A DNA stretch of 9,076 nucleotides from Pseudomonadota bacterium (GTDB taxonomy: Bacteria; Pseudomonadota; Alphaproteobacteria; Reyranellales; Reyranellaceae). Both the position numbers and the translations under genes were made by a program. This document shows, in pieces, positions 1 to 7,707 of this stretch (positions are counted from its first letter, which is position 1; each line of letters opens with the position of its first letter). The stretch is from positions 1-9,076 of the forward strand of contig JAEZHS010000474.1 of the NCBI GenBank assembly GCA_023436825.1, written 5' to 3'. Below the pieces are notes generated by a model. It was given only the letters and a program-made list of their open reading frames with translations. It was not told where the DNA came from and ran no database searches.

Positions 1-2
1 TG

Positions 3-122
3 GGCGGCTGGAACTGCTACTACAAGCCGCCCGGGCCCAAGACCATGGGCATCGGATGGCATGACTTCACTCAGCACGCTGCTGGCTTCCTCCTCGCGCG
101 ACGGCAAGCCGGACATGTGTGA
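3..122 (+). CDS. possible 3' end of an unrecognised gene, cut by the window edge
   Basis: An open frame runs from the left edge to a TGA at 120-122 and gives 39 residues. I do not recognise a family. The first part (about residues 1-22, with Trp-Asn-Cys-Tyr-Tyr-Lys-Pro-Pro near its start and Gly-Trp-His-Asp-Phe later) reads like real protein, and nearly all its codons end in G or C. The last 17 residues have weaker third-position bias and look less natural. It would converge tail-to-tail with the efflux pump gene, 64 bases before that gene's stop. A competing reading is a minus-strand frame starting at the ATG at 116-114 and running off the left edge. I cannot choose firmly between them or exclude that the stretch is non-coding. 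Confidence 0.25.
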   Translation, partial: GGWNCYYKPPGPKTMGIGWHDFTQHAAGFLLARRQAGHV

Positions 123-186
123 ATCCCTTAGCCCTTTGGGGGAGAGGAGGATGAGAGGAGCTTGATGCTGGGCGAGGAATATTATC

Positions 187-3100
187 TCACGGGGCCTGCG
201 GCTCCGGACTCTGCGGCTCGGCCTTAGGCGCCGTCTTTGGCTTCTTGCCCTTGCGGCGCCATTCCTCGAAGCGCTGTAGCACCGTGAAAAACGACGGCAC
301 GAACAGCACGGCGAGACAGGTCGAGGCGATCATGCCGCTGAACACCGCCAGCCCGAGCGAGATCCGTGAATTGGCGCCGGCGCCGGTCGCCGTCACCAGG
401 GGCACGACGCCCAGGATGAAGGCGAACGATGTCATCAGGATGGGCCGGAAGCGCGTGCGGGCGGCTTCGACCGCCGCTTCGACGATGTCCTTGCCGTCGA
501 TCAGGCGGCGCTCGCGCGCGACCTCGACGATCAGGATCGCGTTCTTGGCGCTGAGCGCGATCAGCAGCATCAGGCCGATCTGGGTGTAGAGGTTGTTGGG
601 CAGGCCCAGCGAGCCCAGCGCGATCGCCGGACCGACCAACGACAACGGCACGGCGAAGATCACCGCCAGCGGCAGGATCCAGCTTTCGTACTGTCCGGCG
701 AGACAGAGATAGACCAGCAGGATGGCGAGCGCGAACACGTAGGTGAGCTGGCTGCCGACCAGGTTTTCCTGGTACGACATCGCCGTCCATTCATAGCCGG
801 TACCCGGCGGCAGGACCGCGTTGGAGATCTGGTCCATCAGCTGGATGCCCTCGCCGGAGCTGAAGCCCGGCGCCGGCGTGCCGACGATCGAAGCCGATGG
901 ATAGAGGTTGTAGAGGCTGACGATCGGCGGACCCGACGCTTCGTGCAGCTCGGCCAGCGCGCCGATCGGCACCATCTTGCCTTCGATGTTGCGGACCTGC
1001 AGCTTCAGGATGTCCTCGGCTTTGGTGCGGTATTGCGATTCGGCCTGCTGGAAGACCATCAGGGTCAGGCCGAACTTGTTGAAGCGGTTGACGTAGGCCG
1101 AGCCGAGGTACGAGGACAGCGTGGTGAACACGTCGCCGATCGACACTTTGAGCGTCTCGGCCTTCGAGCGGTCGACGTCGACTCGTATGTGCGGCGCGCC
1201 AGCGCGGAAGGACGTCACGATGTTGGTGAGCGCCGACTGCGTGCTGGCGTTGCGGATCAGGTTGTCGGTGGCGTTCTGGAGCTTGACGTAATCGAAGCTT
1301 CCGTCCTTCTGCTCGACCTGGAGCGCGAAGCCGCCGGCATTGCCGACGCCCTGGATGGCGGGCGGAACGAGCGGGAAGCCGTGGCCGTCCTGCAGCGTCC
1401 TGAGCTGCCCGCCGATATGCATGACGATCGAGCGCAGATCCTGGTTCGGCTCCTTGAGGCGGACGCCCCAGTCCTTGAGGATCACGTAGGCGACGCCGCC
1501 GTTGGCCAGCATCGAGTTGCTGTCGAGCACCGACATGCCGCTCAACGCCACGACCTTGTCGACGCCGGGCGTCGCCATGGCGATCTTGGTGACTTCCTCC
1601 ATCGCCGCATTGGTGCGCTCCAGCGAGGCGCCGTCGGGCAGCTGCAGGCCGATCAGCATGTAGCCCTGGTCCTCGTTGGGGATGAACGCCGTCGGCAGGC
1701 GCGCCACGCCCCAGCCGCCCAGGCCGGCGATGATGAAGGCGATGATCATCATCACGACGCTGCGATGGGCCATCGCGCTGATCAGCCAAGCGTAGGCATC
1801 CTCGAGCTTGCCGTAGACCCTGTTGAAGCCGCGGAAGAAGATGTTGCGCTGCTCCGGCGGCACGGTTGGCCTGAGCCACAGGGCGCATTGGGTCGGCTTC
1901 AGCGTCGCCGCGTTGACCGCGCTGATGAAGGCCGTGGCGGCGATCACCAGCGCGAACTGGGCGAACATCTGGCCGGTCAGGCCGGGCACGAAGGCGGCCG
2001 GCAGGAACACCGACATCAGCACCAGCGTGATGCCGATCACCGGGCCGAACAGCTCTTTCATCGCCTTGATGGCGGCATCGTGGGGCGTCATGCCGCGCTC
2101 GATGTGGTGGGCGACGCCTTCGACGATCACGATGGCGTCGTCGACCACGATGCCGATCGCCAGCACGATGCCGAACAGGGTCGTGGTATTGACGGTGAAG
2201 CCGAGCGCCGCCATGGCGGCGAAGGCGCCGATGATCGTCACCGGGATGGTCGTCGCCGGCACCAGCATGGCGCGCCAGTCCTGCAGGAACAGCACGATCA
2301 CGATCAGCACCAGGACGCCCGCCTCGATCAGGGTGACGAAGACCTCCTTGATCGAGGCGTTGACGAAGCGCGTCGTGTCGAACGGCACCTCGTAGGCCAG
2401 GCCCTTGGGGAAGGCCTTGCTGAGTTCCGCCATCTTGGCGTTGACGCGCTTGGCCACGTCGAGTGCGTTGGCCTCCGGGAGCTGATAGATGGCGATGCCG
2501 GCGTTCGGCCTGCCGTTCAGCTTGGAGGTCATCGTGTAGGTCTGGGCGCCGAGCTCGACCCGTCCGATGTCCTTCAGCCGGAGGATGCGTCCGCCGCTGC
2601 CCTGCTCCGACTTGACGACGATATTACCGAATTCCTCGGGGGTGCTGAGACGGCCCTGGATGTCGACCGTGAACTGGAAGTCCTGGCCCTTGGGTGCCGG
2701 CGGCGCGCCGACCTGGCCCGCCGTGACGGGCTGGCTCTGCTCCTGGATGGTCTTGCTCACCTCCGCCGGCGTCAGCCCGTAGGTGTAGAGCTTCTGCGGG
2801 TCGAGCCAGACGCGCATCGAGTATTCACCGATGCCCAGGACCTGTGTGTTGCCGACGCCGGGCAGGCGCGACAGCTCGTTGACCAGGTTGATGGTGGCGT
2901 AGTTCGCCATGTAGAGGCTGTCGAAGGTCGAGTCCGGCGAGTTGAGCGACACGATCTGCAGGATCGAAGTCGATTTCTTCTGCACGGTCACGCCTTGCGC
3001 CTGGACGGGCACGGGCAGCGAGGCGAGCGCCGCACTCACCTTGTTCTGCACCAGCACCTGCGCGAAATCGAGGTTGGTGCCGATCTCGAAGGTGACGGTG

Positions 3101-3372
3101 AGCGTGTAGGTGCCGGCATCCGTGCTGTACGACTGCATGTAGATCATGCCTTCGACGCCGTTGACCTGCAGCTCGATGGGCAGGGCCACGTTGTCGACCA
3201 CGGTCTTGGCGCTGGCGCCCGGATAGGTCGTCGTCACCTGGACGGTGGGCGGCACGATGTTGGGGTACTGCGCGACCGGCAGGGTGATCAGCGCCACGGC
3301 GCCCAGGATCACGATGACGATCGCCAGCACATTGGCCAGCACCGGTCGGTTGATGAAGAACTCGGAAATCAT
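187..3372 (-). CDS. RND multidrug efflux pump, inner-membrane permease (HAE1/AcrB family)
   Basis: This is the proton-driven inner-membrane subunit of a tripartite RND pump. In this family a trimer captures amphiphilic drugs from the periplasm and membrane and passes them to an outer-membrane channel. The 1061-residue length matches AcrB-type pumps (about 1030-1060). The N-terminus (Met-Ile-Ser-Glu-Phe-Phe, then Arg-Pro and TM1) is typical, as are the two repeated halves, each with a large periplasmic loop. The proton relay is intact: Asp411-Asp412 in TM4, within GIVVDDAIVIVE, Lys943 in TM10, within LSAKNAILIVE, and Arg974 in RFRPILMTS. These correspond to AcrB D407, D408, K940 and R971. The C-terminal tail after TM12 is basic and then Pro/Ala-rich. 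The gene starts 16 bases after the adaptor gene's stop, so the two are surely co-transcribed. No strong Shine-Dalgarno precedes the ATG, which suggests coupling. Family is certain; substrates cannot be predicted. Confidence 0.97.
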   Translation of the reverse strand: MISEFFINRPVLANVLAIVIVILGAVALITLPVAQYPNIVPPTVQVTTTYPGASAKTVVDNVALPIELQVNGVEGMIYMQSYSTDAGTYTLTVTFEIGTNLDFAQVLVQNKVSAALASLPVPVQAQGVTVQKKSTSILQIVSLNSPDSTFDSLYMANYATINLVNELSRLPGVGNTQVLGIGEYSMRVWLDPQKLYTYGLTPAEVSKTIQEQSQPVTAGQVGAPPAPKGQDFQFTVDIQGRLSTPEEFGNIVVKSEQGSGGRILRLKDIGRVELGAQTYTMTSKLNGRPNAGIAIYQLPEANALDVAKRVNAKMAELSKAFPKGLAYEVPFDTTRFVNASIKEVFVTLIEAGVLVLIVIVLFLQDWRAMLVPATTIPVTIIGAFAAMAALGFTVNTTTLFGIVLAIGIVVDDAIVIVEGVAHHIERGMTPHDAAIKAMKELFGPVIGITLVLMSVFLPAAFVPGLTGQMFAQFALVIAATAFISAVNAATLKPTQCALWLRPTVPPEQRNIFFRGFNRVYGKLEDAYAWLISAMAHRSVVMMIIAFIIAGLGGWGVARLPTAFIPNEDQGYMLIGLQLPDGASLERTNAAMEEVTKIAMATPGVDKVVALSGMSVLDSNSMLANGGVAYVILKDWGVRLKEPNQDLRSIVMHIGGQLRTLQDGHGFPLVPPAIQGVGNAGGFALQVEQKDGSFDYVKLQNATDNLIRNASTQSALTNIVTSFRAGAPHIRVDVDRSKAETLKVSIGDVFTTLSSYLGSAYVNRFNKFGLTLMVFQQAESQYRTKAEDILKLQVRNIEGKMVPIGALAELHEASGPPIVSLYNLYPSASIVGTPAPGFSSGEGIQLMDQISNAVLPPGTGYEWTAMSYQENLVGSQLTYVFALAILLVYLCLAGQYESWILPLAVIFAVPLSLVGPAIALGSLGLPNNLYTQIGLMLLIALSAKNAILIVEVARERRLIDGKDIVEAAVEAARTRFRPILMTSFAFILGVVPLVTATGAGANSRISLGLAVFSGMIASTCLAVLFVPSFFTVLQRFEEWRRKGKKPKTAPKAEPQSPEPQAP

Positions 3373-3388
3373 GAGCGCGGCCCGGCGG

Positions 3389-4552
3389 CTACTTGGTCGT
3401 CGTGATGTTGGCGCCGGGCGGCGGCGGCGGGATGGTCTCCTGCTTCGGGACGACCTTGCCGCCGGGCACCGCCTGGCCGTTGGTGCTCAGCACGACGCGG
3501 TCGTCGGGGCTGAGACCCTCCATGACCACGCGCAGCCCGCCGACCAGAAGCTGACCCGTCTTGATGCGCTTCTGCTCGACGACATTGTCCTTGTTGACGA
3601 CGAGCGCATACTTGCCGGCCTGGTCCTCGGCGATCACCCGATTGGGGATCAGGAGCACGGCCTTCGAGCCCAGGCCCATCGGCAGCCTGATGCGGGCGAA
3701 GAAGCCCGGGATCAGGTCGCGATTGGGGTTCTTGAACAGGCCGCGCACCAGGATGGTGCCGGTCTGCGCATCGATCTCGGGCGCTACGTAGTTCAGGAAG
3801 CCGGGGTGCGGGTAGCCCTCCTCGTTCATCAGGCCGATATCGAGGGGGATCTTGCCCAGCTCCTCGACGGTGAGGCGCCGATCGGCGAGATTCTGGCGGA
3901 TCTTCAGGACATCCTGCTCGCTCACGTTGAACTCGACATAGATCGGGTCGAGCTGGACGATGGTGGCGAGCTTGGTCGCCTTGCCGTTGCCGACCAGTTC
4001 GCCGACCGACACCAGGTGCTTGGACACGATGCCGTCGAACGGCGCCTGCACCGTCGTATAGCCGAGGTTGGTCTGGGCGATGGTGAGGTTGCCCTCGGCG
4101 TTCTCGACATTGGCCCGGTCGCTGTCGCGCTTGGCCTTGGCCTGGTCGTAGGTGTTCTGCGCGGTGACGTTCTGGCGCAGCAGGGTTTCCTGGCGGGTGA
4201 ACTCGGCTTCGGATTGCACGAGCTTGGCCTTCGCTGCGTCGAGCTGGGCCTCGGCCTCCTTGACCTGGGCCTTGTACATCGTCTGTTCGATGACGAAGAG
4301 CGTGTCGCCCTTGTTCATGACCGAGCCGTCGACGTAGTTCTGCGAGGTCAGGAAGCCTTCGACGCGGGCCACCAGGTCGACCGTCGCGAAGGCCACCGTG
4401 TTGCCCGTCAGTTCCTCGTAGGGGATGACGTTCTGCTGGAGCGGGACGGCGACGCTGATTTCTGGCGGTGGCGGGGGCTGGAACTTGTTCTCGGGCTTGC
4501 AGCTGGCCATTAAGACGGCCAGCACAGGCAGCAGGATCAGGCTGCGGTTCAT
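3389..4552 (-). CDS. RND efflux periplasmic adaptor (membrane fusion protein), lipoprotein
   Basis: This adaptor would link the RND pump to an outer-membrane channel. At 387 residues it has normal family length. Residues 1-17 are a lipoprotein signal ending Leu-Met-Ala-Ser before Cys18, the predicted lipidation site that anchors the mature protein in the inner membrane. A Pro-rich linker follows (about 24-31). Then come the first lipoyl half with a KGDTLFVIE motif (about 55-90), an alpha-helical coiled-coil hairpin (about 91-163), the second lipoyl half with VQAPFDGIVS (168-177), a beta-barrel (about 203-295) and a membrane-proximal domain (about 296-370). The tail carries five prolines in a row. 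At the hairpin tip, Arg120 and Leu124 of the R-x3-L-x6-S motif are present, but the serine position is Ala131. It is the first gene of the efflux operon. A GGGGAG about 12 bases before the ATG is the only ribosome-site candidate, so the start is likely rather than certain. Confidence 0.95.
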   Translation of the reverse strand: MNRSLILLPVLAVLMASCKPENKFQPPPPPEISVAVPLQQNVIPYEELTGNTVAFATVDLVARVEGFLTSQNYVDGSVMNKGDTLFVIEQTMYKAQVKEAEAQLDAAKAKLVQSEAEFTRQETLLRQNVTAQNTYDQAKAKRDSDRANVENAEGNLTIAQTNLGYTTVQAPFDGIVSKHLVSVGELVGNGKATKLATIVQLDPIYVEFNVSEQDVLKIRQNLADRRLTVEELGKIPLDIGLMNEEGYPHPGFLNYVAPEIDAQTGTILVRGLFKNPNRDLIPGFFARIRLPMGLGSKAVLLIPNRVIAEDQAGKYALVVNKDNVVEQKRIKTGQLLVGGLRVVMEGLSPDDRVVLSTNGQAVPGGKVVPKQETIPPPPPGANITTTK

Positions 4553-4939
4553 GTTCCGACGACGCTCCCCCGCAATGACGGTGCAAAATCGTTACCGCAT
4601 CCCGACCCGGAACGCCACCGCATCGCGATCACGCAAACGGGAAGGGCGAGCGAATCGCCTGATATGGCTGGTCTGTGTCCTACCGCGCTGTCGCGCCGCG
4701 GAGAAGGCAGGCTGAAGGGAAATCGGGGCGAAGGTTCAATGCAATTTGTGTTGCGGTACTGGGACAGAGGAGAAGCAGCGTGCCTGCTCCCTGTGGAGTG
4801 GACACGCTCACGTTCTTCTGCGCGCGGCCTCGCTCGCCGGCCAGGCGCCGGACATCACGCGTCAGCTTTGCCGATCCTTCGCTGGCGATCGTCGTTGCCT
4901 ATGCCTATATCGGTCTGTCAGCGCGGGTAGGGAGTTAGC
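4553..4939. other. divergent intergenic region between efflux operon and solute-binding protein gene
   Basis: This 387-base gap must hold the promoters for both divergent transcription units. I see no convincing pair of -35 and -10 boxes on either strand and no protein-like long frame. Small plus-strand frames cross it but lack family resemblance. One imperfect inverted repeat, GGCGA at 4645-4649 and TCGCC at 4655-4659 with a five-base loop, lies about 95 bases upstream of the adaptor start and could be an operator or chance. No regulator gene borders the efflux operon, so control is probably encoded elsewhere. Confidence 0.6.
4929..4934 (+). promoter_or_regulatory. Shine-Dalgarno AGGGAG supporting a GTG start
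   Basis: AGGGAG sits five bases before the GTG at 4940-4942. It supports that non-ATG codon as the start of the solute-binding protein gene. The choice also gives a complete twin-arginine signal peptide at the N-terminus, which a later start would destroy. Confidence 0.7.
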
Positions 4940-6850
4940 GTGCAGCGACGCTCTTTCATTGGCGGGGTCCTTTCCGGCCTTCTTTGCGAACCGGCCTTCG
5001 CCGCCGACCCGATTCCCGCGATGCAGGAAACCCCGCTGTTCGCCGACAGGGTGAGATCCGGTGCGCTGCCGCCGGTCGCCCAACGCATTCCCGGCCAGCC
5101 GCGGATCGTACGGCGGTTTGCCGGCGATGACGGTCCTGGCCGCCAGGGCGGCCAGCTCGACATGCTGATTTCGAGTACGCGGGAGACCGCGTTGATGACG
5201 GTCTACAGCTACACGCGGCTGATCGTCTATGACGGCAAGTTCAAGCTCCATCCCGATATCCTGGAAAGCTACGACGTCAGCGAAGGCCGCGTCTTCACCT
5301 TCAGGCTGAGGGCCGGACACAAATGGTCCGACGGCCATGCCTTCACCACCGAGGATTTCCGCTTCTTCTGGGAGGACGTCGCCAACAACCGGGAGCTCTC
5401 GCCCTCCGGGCCGCCGATCGAGCTTCTGGTCGACGACCAGCCGCCGACGGTGGAGATCGTCGACGAGCGCACGATCAGGTACGGCTGGCAGAGGCCCAAT
5501 CCCTACTTCATCGAAAGCCAGGCGCGCGCGGCGCCGCTCTTCCTGTTCCGGCCGGCCCACTATCTCAGGAAGTTCCACGCGAAATACACCACCCCGGCCG
5601 AGATCACGCGGCAGGCAAGAGGCGGCGAGGCGGCCGGGAGCTGGGTGCAGATCTTCCGCCGCGCGGACGCGATGTACAGTAACGACAACGTCGACCTTCC
5701 CAGCCTCAATCCCTGGATCGCTACGACCAATCCGCCGGCGCAACGCTTCGTCTTCGTGCGCAATCCGTTCTATCACCGGATCGACGAGAGCGGCCGCCAG
5801 CTGCCCTATGTCGACCGTGTCATCTTCAGCGTGGCGGCGGCCAACCTGATCCCGGCCAAGGCCGGACTCGGCGAATCCGATCTGCAGTCGCGCTATCTCA
5901 ACATGCGCGACTACACCTTCCTGAAGAAGAGCACCAAGGACTCCGGTGCCGAGGTGCGGCTGTGGGAGGTCGGGTCGGGCTCGCAGGTCGCGCTCTATCC
6001 CAATCTCAATGCCAACGATGCGCAGTGGCGCGGGCTCTTCCGCGACGTGCGCTTCCGCCGGGCGCTGTCGATCGCCATCGACCGGGAGGAGCTCAACCAG
6101 GTCGCCTTCATCGGGCTGGCGACGCCGTCGAACAACACGATCATGCCGAGATCTCCGCTGTTCAGGCCCGAGTATGCGACCAGGTGGGCCGAGTACGATT
6201 CCGCGGCCGCCAACAAGCTTTTGGACGACATCGGTCTCACCAAGCGGCGCAGCGACGGCATTCGGCTGCTGCCGGACGGACGTCCGGCGATCATCATCGT
6301 CGAGAACCAGCGCGAACAGACGGAGGAGGCGGACGTCCTGCAGCTGATCGCCGACCACTGGAAGAAGATCGGCATCAAGATACTGGTGAAGCCGCAGACG
6401 CTCGAGAACTTTCGCCTGCGCAACCTGTCCGGCGAGGCCCTGATGATGGCCTATTCCGGCGTCGTCACGGCCGCGCCGACCGCGAACACCAGCCCTCGCG
6501 AATTCGCCCCGACGATGCGCGGTGGCCTGCAATGGCCGAAATGGGGTTTGTTCGTCGAGTCCAACGGCAAGCAGGGCGAGAAGTGCGACTTCGAGCCAGC
6601 CTGCCGCCTGCTCGACTATGTCGAGGAGTGGGAGAATTCGATCGACGAGGAAGGTCGCCGGCGCGCCTGGGAGAAGATCCTGCAGACCAATACCGACGAG
6701 GTGTTCTCGATCGGCACCGTGAACGGCGTGCGCCAGCCGGTCGTGGTCGGCCCCAAGGTCCGCAACGTGCCGAAGGAGGGCTACTACGCCTGGGATCCCG
6801 GCGGGTACATCGGGCTCTACCAGCCCGATACGTTCTGGGTCGCGTCATAA
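4940..6850 (+). CDS. Tat-exported ABC transporter solute-binding protein, family 5 (peptide/nickel type)
   Basis: A periplasmic binding protein of the SBP_bac_5 family (DppA/OppA/NikA), which deliver peptides, nickel or other solutes to an ABC importer. It has 636 residues, longer than classic DppA (about 535). GTG start. Residues 2-8 (QRRSFIG) are a twin-arginine motif. A short hydrophobic stretch follows, and Ala19-Phe20-Ala21 gives a signal peptidase I site after residue 21, so export as a folded protein is predicted. Family features include the FTFRLRAGHKWSDG motif (about residues 118-131), followed by the usual Thr-x-Asp-Phe segment. The DVRFRRALSIAIDR motif starts at Asp369, and a region resembling the IADHWKKIGIKI helix and strand lies near residues 472-483. 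No permease or ATPase gene is adjacent: upstream is the divergent efflux operon, downstream are HdeD-type genes. The ligand cannot be read from sequence. Confidence 0.93.
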   Translation: MQRRSFIGGVLSGLLCEPAFAADPIPAMQETPLFADRVRSGALPPVAQRIPGQPRIVRRFAGDDGPGRQGGQLDMLISSTRETALMTVYSYTRLIVYDGKFKLHPDILESYDVSEGRVFTFRLRAGHKWSDGHAFTTEDFRFFWEDVANNRELSPSGPPIELLVDDQPPTVEIVDERTIRYGWQRPNPYFIESQARAAPLFLFRPAHYLRKFHAKYTTPAEITRQARGGEAAGSWVQIFRRADAMYSNDNVDLPSLNPWIATTNPPAQRFVFVRNPFYHRIDESGRQLPYVDRVIFSVAAANLIPAKAGLGESDLQSRYLNMRDYTFLKKSTKDSGAEVRLWEVGSGSQVALYPNLNANDAQWRGLFRDVRFRRALSIAIDREELNQVAFIGLATPSNNTIMPRSPLFRPEYATRWAEYDSAAANKLLDDIGLTKRRSDGIRLLPDGRPAIIIVENQREQTEEADVLQLIADHWKKIGIKILVKPQTLENFRLRNLSGEALMMAYSGVVTAAPTANTSPREFAPTMRGGLQWPKWGLFVESNGKQGEKCDFEPACRLLDYVEEWENSIDEEGRRRAWEKILQTNTDEVFSIGTVNGVRQPVVVGPKVRNVPKEGYYAWDPGGYIGLYQPDTFWVAS

Positions 6851-7019
6851 ACCAGGCAGTCGCCGCGCGAGCGGCATCCTGCCGCCGCTTGTGTCCTCAC
6901 TGGGAAGAACTGACTGCTGCCTTCACTGGCGGCGGCCTCGCAATTGAGTCATTGTAGCCAGGTTGCAGGCTCTGGCGATTCTGCGCCGGCGACCATCGAG
7001 CGCGAACCCCGTCGCGGCC

Positions 7020-7025
7020 GAGGAG
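7020..7025 (+). promoter_or_regulatory. Shine-Dalgarno GAGGAG fixing the start of the first HdeD-type gene
   Basis: GAGGAG lies five bases before the ATG at 7031-7033. The frame is open further upstream to a TTG at 6944, but that start has no comparable ribosome site. It would also add 29 polar residues not expected in this family. The ATG at 7031 is therefore preferred. Confidence 0.75.
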
Positions 7026-7030
7026 CGGAC

Positions 7031-7609
7031 ATGAGCACCGACTACACTGGCGGAAAAGAGCGCCGTCACACGGCCGAAATCTTTCGCGACAACTGGCTCT
7101 GGCTGGTGCTGCTGGGGGCAGTGCTGATCCTGGCGGGTGCGCTCGCCATCCTGATCCCGGCCGTCTCCGAGATCCCGGCCAGCAAGATCCTGGGCAGCGT
7201 GCTGGTCATCAGCGGTCTCGTCCAGGTGATGCAATCGGCCAAGATGCTGAACTGGATCGGCTTCATCTGGCATCTGATGCTGGGTGTCCTGGCGACGATC
7301 GGCGGCGCCTTGATCTACATGGATCCGTTTGCCGGCGTGGTGGCGATCACGCTCCTGATCGCCGTCATCTTCGCCGTCCACGGCCTGACGCAGATCGCCT
7401 TCGCCATCAGGGTGCGCAGCCAGGCGGGCTGGCACTGGTTCCTGGTATCGGGCTTGATAGCGCTGATCGTGAGCGGGCTTCTGGTGGCGAAGCTGCCCTA
7501 CAGCCATTCCTTCACGCCAGCCACGGTCGCGGGCGTGTCGTTGCTGTTCGCCGGCTGCGCCTACGTCGCCATCGCACTGGCCTCGCGGAAAGCTGCCAGC
7601 TCGACCTGA
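7031..7609 (+). CDS. HdeD family (DUF308) six-helix membrane protein, first of two
   Basis: A 192-residue integral membrane protein, close to the length of E. coli HdeD (190). In E. coli, HdeD belongs to the acid-resistance gene set and its molecular activity is unknown. Six hydrophobic segments are visible at about residues 22-42, 50-69, 76-96, 100-126, 134-154 and 163-184, after a polar, charged N-terminus. The three helical hairpins with Gly-rich helices and a conserved-looking Met-Asp-Pro-Phe loop (97-100) fit DUF308. The last hairpin lacks the Trp-Pro pair seen in its downstream paralogue, so this copy is more divergent. It is followed after 98 bases by a second HdeD-type gene on the same strand. 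Family assignment is good; an acid-stress role here is inference only. Confidence 0.85.
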   Translation: MSTDYTGGKERRHTAEIFRDNWLWLVLLGAVLILAGALAILIPAVSEIPASKILGSVLVISGLVQVMQSAKMLNWIGFIWHLMLGVLATIGGALIYMDPFAGVVAITLLIAVIFAVHGLTQIAFAIRVRSQAGWHWFLVSGLIALIVSGLLVAKLPYSHSFTPATVAGVSLLFAGCAYVAIALASRKAASST

Positions 7610-7647
7610 CACTACATTGGGACACCCGGCATAGCCGTGGGACTTGG

Positions 7648-7663
7648 CGTCAATACGTTGACG
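7648..7663. repeat. perfect 6-base inverted repeat between the two HdeD-type genes
   Basis: CGTCAA, a TACG spacer, then TTGACG form a perfect palindrome 45 bases before the second HdeD-type start. The right arm resembles a -35 box, but the nearest -10-like sequence, TAGAAT at 7675-7680, is only 11 bases away, too close for a standard sigma-70 promoter. It could be an operator or part of a promoter for the downstream pair. No T-run follows, so a terminator is unlikely. Confidence 0.35.
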
Positions 7664-7707
7664 ACAGTCCTTCATAGAATGCGTGGCGGGCGAAACCGGA
7701 GGGTTCC

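Noticed and set aside
943..3405. 820-residue open frame antisense to the efflux pump gene
   Set aside because: It mirrors the pump's codon bias in GC-rich DNA. The translation is a His/Arg/Asp/Gly-rich low-complexity string without domains or membrane segments.
3245..4513. 422-residue plus-strand frame antisense to the adaptor
   Set aside because: Composition is the typical antisense shadow (Leu/Asp/Gly/Arg runs), and it spans the end of one strongly identified gene and most of another.
4735..4762. Possible sigma-70 promoter TTCAAT / TACTGG
   Set aside because: Both boxes are poor matches and the spacing is 16; comparable matches occur by chance in a gap of this size.
4675..4938. Small plus-strand frame in the divergent gap, ending just before the solute-binding gene
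   Set aside because: Its last 25 residues look somewhat protein-like, but the rest is Arg/Pro/Ser-rich, there is no good ribosome site, and no family is recognisable.
4862..6532. 556-residue minus-strand frame opposite the solute-binding protein
   Set aside because: The plus-strand frame has clear family motifs and a signal peptide; this is its shadow.
6871..6885. Hairpin GCGGCA-TCC-TGCCGC just after the solute-binding gene as a terminator
   Set aside because: The stem is perfect but only six pairs long, and no run of T follows, so an intrinsic terminator is not supported.
6944..7030. TTG-started extension of the first HdeD-type protein
   Set aside because: No ribosome site; the added residues are polar and unlike the family, while the ATG at 7031 has GAGGAG at ideal spacing.
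7625..7641. Imperfect GC hairpin after the first HdeD-type gene as a terminator
   Set aside because: The stem has a bulged T and no T-run follows; the next gene continues on the same strand.
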